From positions 1 to 8,732 of the forward strand of contig CALCRE010000165.1 of NCBI GenBank assembly GCA_937894465.1: a stretch of 8,732 bases of DNA. Direction: 5' to 3'. The position numbers were made by a program, and so were the translations under genes. Under the pieces are notes generated by a model. It was not told where the DNA came from, did no database searches, and saw only the letters and a list, made by a program, of their open reading frames with translations. Positions 1 through 5,382 of the stretch are shown piece by piece. The DNA is from an uncultured Clostridia bacterium (GTDB lineage: Bacteria; Bacillota; Clostridia; JAAYHZ01). Position 1 is the first letter of the stretch. Every line of letters starts with the position of its first letter.

Positions 1-477
1 ACGATTGAAGGATATATCAGCAGGTGGGACGGAGGCACCGATTTGAAAGGTAATTATTTACCGAGAAATGATCACCGTTTTTTGTCTATGGAAAAAGTAA
101 AGATCCGTGTTTTGACAGAAGGTAGTGCAGACAAGGTGGTCATCAGATTCAGCCCGGAATTGGAAGCTATGACATATCGCCCGGAAGGTAGAAATTACGT
201 TTATGACATGAAGGAAGACTATGGAATCGATTACACCTATTTTCCACATGACACCACATTTAGCTTGGACCCGAGCAAAGATAAGAATGAAGTATACTGG
301 GAATACTATTTGCCTTTGGCAAAGGACACATTGGATTGGGAAGGCAGGAGGGTGAAACCTTCTTACTTTATGACCGTGTATGCATATAGAGGGGACAAGT
401 GCAGTACCTATACCATTAATGACATTGAGATCACCGGAACGGTTCACGACATCATATACATTCAACCGGTGCTATAG
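1..477 (+). CDS. C-terminal part of a larger clostridial protein of unknown function (5' end outside window)
   Basis: The frame is open from base 1 and ends at TAG 475-477, giving 158 residues with no start. A TTG at 43 is in frame, but the residues before it (TIEGYISRWDGG...) read as coding and no RBS precedes it, so this is a 5'-truncated gene. The piece is rich in aromatic and charged residues, with landmarks VVIRFSPELEAMTY, EVYWEYYLPLA, and a terminal DIEITGTVHDIIYIQP shortly before the end. It has no membrane segment. From memory it resembles a conserved C-terminal module of large secreted or surface clostridial proteins (possibly DUF5704-like), which I cannot confirm here. The alternating beta-like pattern suggests a beta-sandwich. 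It is followed 50 bases later by a strong hairpin, so it is the last gene of its transcript. Confidence 0.7.
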   Translation, partial: TIEGYISRWDGGTDLKGNYLPRNDHRFLSMEKVKIRVLTEGSADKVVIRFSPELEAMTYRPEGRNYVYDMKEDYGIDYTYFPHDTTFSLDPSKDKNEVYWEYYLPLAKDTLDWEGRRVKPSYFMTVYAYRGDKCSTYTINDIEITGTVHDIIYIQPVL

Positions 478-526
478 GTACACAATGGAAATAGAATCAT
501 TCAACCTTTTAGCTGATATAGAAAAT

Positions 527-571
527 AAAGAGATAAGTGTTGTTCTCTGAGGGGGAAACACTTATCTCTTT
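527..571 (+). terminator. Rho-independent terminator after the left-edge gene
   Basis: A perfect 15-bp stem (527-541 with 557-571, AAAGAGATAAGTGTT and its complement) encloses a 15-nt G-rich loop. It starts 50 bases after the TAG at 477. The right arm ends in CTCTTT, followed by AAAAATTCTTTT, so the U tract is interrupted. The stem is very long and its position at the end of a plus-strand gene fits termination. Confidence 0.75.
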
Positions 572-601
572 AAAAATTCTTTTACATACGATTACTAAAG
601 G

Positions 602-622
602 AAAAATCCCCTCTAAGGGGAT
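602..622 (-). terminator. Second (distal) terminator downstream of trxA
   Basis: On the minus strand ATCCCC (622-617), loop TTAGA, GGGGAT (611-606) is followed by a run of T (606-602). This is a compact 6-bp GC-rich stem plus U tract. It lies behind the first trxA terminator and probably serves as a back-up. The same G-rich arm can also pair with 627-631 in an alternative plus-strand hairpin. Confidence 0.6.
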
Positions 623-639
623 GGTGATCCCTTTTCCCC

Positions 640-669
640 AAAAAAAGGATGCCTCCCCTCAAGACATCC
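640..669 (-). terminator. Rho-independent terminator of trxA
   Basis: On the minus strand GGATGTC (669-663) pairs with GGCATCC (653-647), a 7-bp stem with one G-T wobble, and is followed directly by seven T (646-640). It starts 16 bases beyond the trxA stop codon. Confidence 0.85.
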
Positions 670-685
670 CGCTCTGTCCTTTATT

Positions 686-1006
686 TTATTTCGCATATTT
701 ATCTAATATTTGAGTGAAGGATTCGTAAGGTCTAACTCCTACGACCTGCTCAACTGCTTTTCCGTTTTTAAATAAAACAACTGTAGGTATGCTCCTAACA
801 CCAAAACGAGCTGCCAATTCATTTTCTTCATCTACGTTTACTTTTCCGATCACGGCTTTATCAGAATAATCCTCATACAATTTATCAATAGTAGGAGCCA
901 GCATTCTACAAGGTCCGCACCATGCTGCCCAAAAATCTACCAGTACCGGTTTATCAGATTGCATTACTATACTTTCAAAATTGCTTTTTGTTATTTCAGT
1001 TGCCAT
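686..1006 (-). CDS. trxA: Thioredoxin
   Basis: This is a cytoplasmic thiol-disulfide oxidoreductase that keeps protein thiols reduced, using electrons from thioredoxin reductase (no reductase gene is in this window). The 106-residue product matches the usual family length. It shows the whole signature: DFWAAWCGPC with redox cysteines 30 and 33, the buried Asp24, the cis-proline loop RSIPT (Pro74), and the C-terminal FKNGK and VGV strand-turn. Two ATGs are possible. The one at 1015 lies only 2 nt after the AAGGAG, too close for good initiation; the one at 1006 lies 11 nt after it and gives the normal MATEIT-type start, so it is preferred (adding MNN would give 109 aa). The gene is a single unit with its own -10 and two terminators downstream, convergent with the left-edge gene. 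Confidence 0.97.
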   Translation of the reverse strand: MATEITKSNFESIVMQSDKPVLVDFWAAWCGPCRMLAPTIDKLYEDYSDKAVIGKVNVDEENELAARFGVRSIPTVVLFKNGKAVEQVVGVRPYESFTQILDKYAK

Positions 1007-1049
1007 ATTGTTCATCTCTCCTTATTGTTTATTTTCTTTTATTGTCTTT

Positions 1050-1055
1050 ATTATA
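1050..1055 (-). promoter_or_regulatory. Putative trxA promoter -10 box
   Basis: A perfect TATAAT on the minus strand (complement of 1050-1055) lies about 30-35 bases before the AAGGAG of trxA. I see no convincing TTGACA-like -35 at 16-18 bases, so the assignment rests on the -10 and its position. The rest of 1056-1178 shows only AT-rich spacer and no clear terminator behind the lyase stop. Confidence 0.35.
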
Positions 1056-1178
1056 GTTCATATAAATCATAAATACTGTAACAATGTCACTAATTGCAAA
1101 CTTTTTTCAATTTATTATTAGCATACCGTATAATCTCAAAATTATGATAACCAATTATACAATTCTGCAATCTCAATT

Positions 1179-3032
1179 CTACGATAACATTGCCTCTACC
1201 ATATTTTTTTCGTTTTTGTTATCAAACCGATAGCCATCCACCGATAGATAAGTGCCTTTCGAGTAATATATGTACTGTGGTGAACTGTTTTGTATGCGAA
1301 CAAAAGCAACCATGGCATCCGTTCTTATCATATGTTCCGGAATCTCAACGGGTTGTTGATTGTATGGATCGTTGTATATTAAAAAGTCTGTAGAGTTTTG
1401 CGTCGATATTTTCATCACAACGACTTCTTCCGGTATTCCTGTTGTTATTCTTTCAATACTGCACAGATTACTTTTTCCTTCATAAGGTTCAATCACTTGA
1501 ACAAAGATAGCCGGTTGATAGGGATCATTGTTCTGTTTTTGCGTAATAACGCAAGGTAATAATAATTCATGATCCAGGTATTGCTCATAATTTCGGTTAC
1601 CGAAAAACCTCATATCTGCAATCATTGCCCCGGAATCAAATGTAAGATCGGTGCATTTTAAGTGCCAATCTCTTTTCTCATCTACAAAATCGAAGTAATC
1701 TTCCACATGAAAATCAGCAGACCAGCCGTGTTTTGGATGATTATCCTTCTTAACATTTTCAAAAAACAACCTTTGATCAAACTCGTTTTCGAAAGGTTTT
1801 AATTGTACCCCGGATGTGGTTAGGCTTCCGACAGCAGAATGCATGTATCGCTCATACAATTGACCGTTACCGCTCAGTCTGAAAATATCGATTATATAAA
1901 AGTCGTCTTCGGAGATATCCAGAAGGGACAGTGTTCTTGCATATTGTTTTCCGCCGTCGATCATATCAGGGTTTTGACAGGTGATGCTCTTTATGTTTTC
2001 ACCCGGTGCCCATAAATCAACCGAACCGACTCCTCTTTGACCGGATGATCGATCCATAGTAGCGCAATTATGAACAAAGATGGATTTACCCCATCGATAT
2101 TCATTAGCTGAAAAACCTCCTTCGTAAACAACAGTGGGATATCCCCAATCAGGCATGATATCAATACCTTTACAAAACAAACCGATATTCATAGGATCGT
2201 TATGCTCGTGACCGCTATTGATCCAGTCGAAATCAATCCATAAAGCCCTTTTGTTTTTTCCTTTGCCGGATCGTAGAACTGCCAAATGCCAATTTGGTTT
2301 GACAACACTTGGCAAAAACATTTCATACCCTTTATTATGTAAAACCTTTTGAATTTGCTGCACCATCCATCCTCTTTCGCTTTGGCTTAAAAAATTTAAG
2401 GTTGCTAACAATTCAATGTAATTTTCTTTTGCAGAAGACCATATGGCCTGTATAAAGACCGGTTCCCCTGTAACCTCGTAGCATTTATACAACAAGTATA
2501 ATGTTCCGGCACCGTTGTGGATACAACCGCCGGAAGGCACTGCAAATGCACCGCAATCACCGATTTTAGGATAGTACTGATCGATACAGAGTGTATCTAT
2601 AAAAAAGCGATAAGCTTCAATCAATGGAGGATATTTGATCATCATTGAATCAACAAACCCCGGCTTTATATTGACAAACTTCAACAATATCTCGGTCAGA
2701 TGAGCCTTTGCGCCGTTGGTGTACCCGGTTAATCCGTTTTCTTTGGATGCCCCGTCGCATTCGGTACACTTTATGATGATCTCTTCCAATAGGGAATCCA
2801 CCTGCTCATGATTGCCTAAAACTGCATGTATTACGGCATAAAGGGCATGAGTCATGGGGAAGTTGGAACGGCACTTTTTGAAGTTAGCCAATGCGTCTTT
2901 GAGTATGCGTGTCTCAATATGTTCACATATACATTGGGTAGTCGCTTTTTCATACGGTATACCGTACCTTGCTTTTTGAGATTGTATAAATGAAAGGAGC
3001 TCCTCATCTTCAAGTATGACCCCTTCTTCGTA
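1179..3032 (-). CDS. Heparinase II/III family polysaccharide lyase, C-terminal part (downstream of frameshift)
   Basis: This is the second frame of a split lyase. It opens right after an in-frame TAA (3035-3033) and runs 617 codons to TAG 1181-1179. No ATG or GTG lies near its beginning and the first possible initiator, TTG at 2891, has no convincing RBS. Residues encoded upstream of 2891 (EEGVILEDEELLSFI...) look coding, so it is a continuation rather than an independent gene. It contains the rest of the alpha/alpha toroid (GCIHNGAGTLYLLYKCYEVTGE...) and then the beta-sandwich that defines the family. The key motif is SGHEHNDPMNIGLF (HxHxD), followed by DWGYP and FVHNCATMD. By analogy with Pedobacter heparinase II, the first His of HxH is catalytic, while the second His, the Asp of DWGYP and the later His could bind zinc. 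Such enzymes cleave uronic-acid glycans by beta-elimination; the substrate cannot be told. No second break is seen over 600 codons. Confidence 0.85.
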   Translation of the reverse strand, partial: YEEGVILEDEELLSFIQSQKARYGIPYEKATTQCICEHIETRILKDALANFKKCRSNFPMTHALYAVIHAVLGNHEQVDSLLEEIIIKCTECDGASKENGLTGYTNGAKAHLTEILLKFVNIKPGFVDSMMIKYPPLIEAYRFFIDTLCIDQYYPKIGDCGAFAVPSGGCIHNGAGTLYLLYKCYEVTGEPVFIQAIWSSAKENYIELLATLNFLSQSERGWMVQQIQKVLHNKGYEMFLPSVVKPNWHLAVLRSGKGKNKRALWIDFDWINSGHEHNDPMNIGLFCKGIDIMPDWGYPTVVYEGGFSANEYRWGKSIFVHNCATMDRSSGQRGVGSVDLWAPGENIKSITCQNPDMIDGGKQYARTLSLLDISEDDFYIIDIFRLSGNGQLYERYMHSAVGSLTTSGVQLKPFENEFDQRLFFENVKKDNHPKHGWSADFHVEDYFDFVDEKRDWHLKCTDLTFDSGAMIADMRFFGNRNYEQYLDHELLLPCVITQKQNNDPYQPAIFVQVIEPYEGKSNLCSIERITTGIPEEVVVMKISTQNSTDFLIYNDPYNQQPVEIPEHMIRTDAMVAFVRIQNSSPQYIYYSKGTYLSVDGYRFDNKNEKNMVEAMLS

Positions 3033-3789
3033 TTATGTCGTAAGCATGAGCTATGGTTGATATGTCGGAGTAGGAACCGAACCAATAACCAACATATCCT
3101 TCGGTAACATTGAGAACATCGTACATATAAACTTGGCTGCGGGCATCATAATTCGGCCAGTGGTCTGCATAACGATCTAGCAATACTGCACACTTATGTG
3201 CATATTCTTTTTGGCCGGTATATAAATAGGCTTGGCTCAAAGCAGAAATGCCATGGATGATATCCTTATGATGGCCGTGAATTAAATATGCTCCGATAAA
3301 TCGTTGAGTTGTATTCTCGGTTTGATAACCATTACCGTCATCAATAACAAACAAGTGGAGAGGATCCTCCGGATCCGGGTGTTCCGTATTGTACAAAAGG
3401 GTTTTATCAGCTCTTTCATATTGAAAAACTCCGGTTTCATCTATTCCGGATTTATAAAATGTATAATAGTCATTTTTCGGAAATAGATTCTTACAATCAG
3501 GACACTGGATCTTCCATGGGAAAGACACCGGATCTATTTCCCAGTCATACAACAGTCGTTTTCTGCCGCATACAGGGCAAAGGCTGTTCTTATGAACATA
3601 ATGAGATCGAATGACAGCCGGATTTACAATTAAATTCCATAACTCGGAATCTTCTTTTGTAATAAACCTTTGAGCCTCATGGATTGTTTTCTCCATCTCA
3701 GATTTGATTTGCGGATTGGTCTTCGCATTCGCTTGCAATTTGCGAAGAACATGATCGGGATAAAATACTGATAAATTCTTTGCTTGCAT
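3010..3789 (-). CDS. Heparinase II/III family polysaccharide lyase, N-terminal part (upstream of frameshift)
   Basis: This 259-residue frame starts at ATG 3789, six bases after a strong AGGGGTGG RBS, and ends prematurely at TGA 3012-3010. There is no signal peptide (MQAKNLSVFYPDHVL...), suggesting a cytoplasmic enzyme acting on imported oligosaccharides. Cysteines 71/74 and 96/99 (CPVCG...CPDC) form a zinc-ribbon-like insert followed by LFPKNDY, which I associate with intracellular heparinase II/III-family proteins. From residue 160 onward (TQRFIGAYLIHGHHKDIIHG..., ALSQAYLYTGQKEYAHKCAVLL) it has the helical hairpins of an alpha/alpha toroid, and ISTIAHAYDII leads directly into the other frame. 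Joined with the downstream part it would give about 870 residues. The lyase diverges from the kinase gene across a 124-bp spacer. Alone, this fragment lacks the beta-sandwich with the HxHxD motif and should be inactive. Confidence 0.85.
   Translation of the reverse strand: MQAKNLSVFYPDHVLRKLQANAKTNPQIKSEMEKTIHEAQRFITKEDSELWNLIVNPAVIRSHYVHKNSLCPVCGRKRLLYDWEIDPVSFPWKIQCPDCKNLFPKNDYYTFYKSGIDETGVFQYERADKTLLYNTEHPDPEDPLHLFVIDDGNGYQTENTTQRFIGAYLIHGHHKDIIHGISALSQAYLYTGQKEYAHKCAVLLDRYADHWPNYDARSQVYMYDVLNVTEGYVGYWFGSYSDISTIAHAYDIIRRRGHT
3013..3032 (-). other. Frameshift junction in the lyase gene (+1)
   Basis: The upstream frame is open to TGA 3012-3010 and the downstream frame is open after TAA 3035-3033, so the shift must lie between. 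Continuity requires moving one base forward (+1), or one surplus base in the DNA. The interval contains a GGGG run (minus-strand 3023-3020): removing one G restores one frame (...RRRVILEDEEL...). The codons before the frame-0 stop read AGG GGT CAT ACT TGA, which resembles the prfB (RF2) recoding site AGG GGG TAT CTT TGA. Confidence 0.85.
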
Positions 3790-3813
3790 GGTTTACCACC
3801 CCTGAATCAGTAT

Positions 3814-3842
3814 AGCATAAGTTACTGAAGGTTTTGAGTAAA
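3814..3842 (-). promoter_or_regulatory. Putative promoter of the lyase gene
   Basis: On the minus strand TTTACT (3842-3837), a 17-base spacer and TATGCT (3819-3814) each match 4 of 6 consensus positions. The predicted start, near 3807, leaves a short leader carrying the AGGGGTGG RBS (3803-3796). A better -10, TATACT (3814-3809), overlaps but would start transcription inside the RBS. Confidence 0.4.
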
Positions 3843-3864
3843 AAATGAATTCGAACAATATAAT

Positions 3865-3878
3865 TTCTGTAGTATAAT
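3865..3878 (+). promoter_or_regulatory. Promoter of the kinase gene (TTCTGTAGTATAAT)
   Basis: A perfect TATAAT at 3873-3878 lies 36 bases before the ATG at 3914. The -35 position holds only TTCGAA (3850-3855, 17-base spacer, weak). The 14-base stretch TTCTGTAGTATAAT matches the one before the SGNH gene (5320-5333) in 13 of 14 bases. Confidence 0.55.
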
Positions 3879-3913
3879 AAATAAGTGCTATATTGATCAA
3901 GGAGAGAGTCTTT

Positions 3914-4966
3914 ATGGACCTAAACAAGATATTTCATTTATACGGACCTCATACACCGGAGCAGATTGTTGTACATAATACTTCCCGTGGAAAAGATGAT
4001 TATCGAATGGTTCACATTGTTGAGTACCCAAGTATAGGCAAAACTGCGATAAAGATAGCAAAAAACAGCTTTACAACACCTGAACGTGTAAAAGGCTGGG
4101 CCAAGTTGATAGAACATTATTGTTCCCTCGGTATTTATTGCCCTCGAATTATTCGCAACAAAAACGGTGAATTTTGTGCCATAATTGATGGATATCTTGT
4201 GTTTGCGGAGGAATATGTGAAATATCAAACGGCTTCCGGAATAGACAAATGTGCCACCGGTCAGCACAGATATGAACAAAAGCTATATGAATCCATCGGC
4301 CTTGTCGCCGCAAATCCTGCACCATCTGTACCTTGGCACACCGCATATTGTTTATATGATAAATTTGATGAATCGGAAGAATATGACGAAAATTACGAGT
4401 GTGCACTTGCGATTCGTGATTATTATGTGAACCATATACCGAAATATGCAATGCAGGCTAAAAGTCTGTTTGATGAATATTGTCGCCGCAGAGAAAAATT
4501 CGAATCGCGATATCGTTTACTGCCTAAGGCAGTTTTTCAAGGAGATATAAACGAATCTAATATACTTGTTACAAAAGATGGTGATTTTGCAGGTATGGTT
4601 GATTTCAACCTCTCCGGAACGGAAACCATTCTGAATTACGCTTTTTGTGAAAGTTTTTGTAGCTTGGATGATGACTCACAAATTGATATGCTCCTTGACA
4701 CCGAAGCTTTGAAAAAACGCGATGCACGTACTGCACAACGTTTAGGGTGGATTGGGAAACACTATCGATTTACTGATATTGAAAAAGAGAGTTTTAATGA
4801 ATATTACAACATTGTGGCACCTTTTCGCTGGACGTATCATAGTTTTTTCTTATCTCTTCTGAAAAACAGGGAAAAGTACCCGGAAGGAAGAAAATATGCA
4901 GGAATCATTCTGGACTGGATAGCATTTCAGATGACCGGAAAGGATATAAGCAGTTTGCTTCCGTAA
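3914..4966 (+). CDS. Aminoglycoside-phosphotransferase-fold (APH/choline kinase-like) small-molecule kinase
   Basis: This 350-residue cytoplasmic protein has a protein-kinase-like fold that transfers phosphate from ATP to a small hydroxylated substrate. Visible elements: a likely ATP lysine in KTAIKIAK (about 43-50), the hinge-like LVFAEEY (95-101), the catalytic loop FQGDINESNILV (208-219, Asp211 as base, Asn216 for metal), and the metal-binding Asp230 in GMVDFN. The loop has QGD where many members have HGD. The start at ATG 3914 is set by AAGGAGAG with 7 bases spacing; an upstream in-frame TTG at 3893 lies before this RBS and is rejected. It is divergent from the lyase and upstream of an SGNH esterase. 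The family includes antibiotic kinases, homoserine and choline kinases, and N-acetylhexosamine 1-kinase. In this setting a sugar or amino-sugar substrate is the more likely inference, but specificity is not visible. Confidence 0.85.
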   Translation: MDLNKIFHLYGPHTPEQIVVHNTSRGKDDYRMVHIVEYPSIGKTAIKIAKNSFTTPERVKGWAKLIEHYCSLGIYCPRIIRNKNGEFCAIIDGYLVFAEEYVKYQTASGIDKCATGQHRYEQKLYESIGLVAANPAPSVPWHTAYCLYDKFDESEEYDENYECALAIRDYYVNHIPKYAMQAKSLFDEYCRRREKFESRYRLLPKAVFQGDINESNILVTKDGDFAGMVDFNLSGTETILNYAFCESFCSLDDDSQIDMLLDTEALKKRDARTAQRLGWIGKHYRFTDIEKESFNEYYNIVAPFRWTYHSFFLSLLKNREKYPEGRKYAGIILDWIAFQMTGKDISSLLP

Positions 4967-5001
4967 TGGACAAGCGAATTTTCTATGTATTTACATTCTA
5001 A

Positions 5002-5024
5002 AACATCAACTAGCAGTTGATGTT
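5002..5024. repeat. Perfect inverted repeat downstream of the kinase gene
   Basis: AACATCAACT (5002-5011), spacer AGC, and AGTTGATGTT (5015-5024) form a perfect 10-bp dyad 36 bases after the kinase stop. No T run follows, so it is not a standard Rho-independent terminator. It could be an operator, a transcript-end stabilising hairpin, or a weak terminator. Confidence 0.6.
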
Positions 5025-5042
5025 ACATCGAATAACGTTATA

Positions 5043-5071
5043 TTGTGGATCATAAGCTGTCGCGATAGAAT
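5043..5071 (+). promoter_or_regulatory. Putative promoter of the 44-codon ORF
   Basis: TTGTGG (5043-5048), a 17-base spacer and TAGAAT (5066-5071, 5 of 6 to consensus). The predicted start is near 5078, giving a leader of about 40 bases before the ATG at 5118. Confidence 0.45.
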
Positions 5072-5078
5072 AAAGTTA

Positions 5079-5092
5079 CAAAAGCGCTTTTG
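5079..5092. promoter_or_regulatory. LacI/CcpA-type palindromic operator candidate (CAAAAGCGCTTTTG)
   Basis: This is a perfect 14-bp palindrome centred on GCGC and placed at the predicted transcription start. The AAAGCGCTTT core matches LacI-family operators and the central part of the catabolite-response element (consensus near TGAAAGCGCTTTCA), with the outer two bases on each side differing. Binding here would block initiation or early elongation of the small ORF transcript. The matching regulator is not in the window. Confidence 0.45.
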
Positions 5093-5117
5093 AATTTATG
5101 ACAAAGAGGAAACGACC

Positions 5118-5252
5118 ATGCACAACATATCACAAAACGATTCCATGCACCAACTTGATGAAATGAAAGACCCCCTATTCAACCCGATCAGACAAACCGA
5201 CGATTTCATAGCAATTGAAAAAGAGCTGAAAAAGCATGCAAAAAGAAGATAA
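5118..5252 (+). CDS. Small ORF, 44 residues, unknown function
   Basis: I do not recognise the product (begins MHNISQNDSMHQLDEMKDPL, ends ELKKHAKRR). It is soluble, has an acidic-to-mixed N-terminal half and a strongly basic, probably helical C-terminus (EKELKKHAKRR), and has no cysteine or membrane segment. The case for a real gene is contextual. AAAGAGGA lies 7 bases before the ATG, a promoter and a palindromic operator lie upstream, and a stem-loop with a U-rich tail follows 33 bases after the TAA, before the next promoter. It could be a small regulatory or nucleic-acid-binding protein, or the remnant of a larger gene. The predicted start of the next gene does not overlap it. Confidence 0.5.
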   Translation: MHNISQNDSMHQLDEMKDPLFNPIRQTDDFIAIEKELKKHAKRR

Positions 5253-5285
5253 AACTACATTCGCATCAACCTGTTCAAAGAACAA

Positions 5286-5323
5286 GGCACTTTATATAAT
5301 TTGTAGAGTGCCCTATTTGTTTT
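5286..5323 (+). terminator. Terminator between the small ORF and the SGNH gene
   Basis: GGCACTTTATA (5286-5296) pairs with 5302-5312 over 11 bp (two G-T wobbles) around a 5-nt loop, followed by CTATTTGTTTT. Upstream AACAA can pair with the downstream TTGTT to extend the stem. It lies 33 bases after the small ORF stop and just before the next -10. Confidence 0.65.
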
Positions 5324-5333
5324 GTAGTATAAT
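5320..5333 (+). promoter_or_regulatory. Promoter of the SGNH hydrolase gene (TTTTGTAGTATAAT)
   Basis: TATAAT at 5328-5333 with the same preceding TGTAG as the kinase promoter. No good -35 is seen at 16-18 bases because that space is taken by the terminator stem. The predicted leader is about 43 bases and ends with GAGGAGG, 5 bases before the ATG. Confidence 0.5.
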
Positions 5334-5382
5334 GAGAGTAAATTATAAAGTAAAGTTGAACCGTAATTTTGAGGAGGTATTT

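Noticed and set aside
43..477. TTG at 43 as the start of the left-edge gene
   Set aside because: The frame is open to base 1 with coding-like residues and there is no RBS before 43, so the gene simply begins outside the window.
1132..1188. Imperfect 20-base direct repeat (1132-1151 and 1169-1188, 16 of 20 identical) around the lyase stop codon
   Set aside because: The copies are short, AT-rich and low in complexity, with no flanking inverted ends or target duplication, so chance is likely.
2953..2966. 14-bp palindrome TACGGTATACCGTA
   Set aside because: It lies inside the lyase coding region with no promoter near, so an operator role is not supported.
2852..3085. A 77-codon minus-strand frame spanning the lyase junction
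   Set aside because: It lies in the third frame. Its product (MVRFLLRHINHSS...) has no domain-like pattern, while the correct continuation of the lyase is in another frame over the same bases.
4149..4451. Minus-strand frames within the kinase gene
   Set aside because: They are antisense to a clearly coding plus-strand frame with intact kinase motifs and have no RBS or domain signature.
5236..5382. N-terminal extension of the SGNH hydrolase back to 5236
   Set aside because: The extension crosses a stem-loop terminator and the TATAAT promoter, and GAGGAGG sits precisely before ATG 5383.
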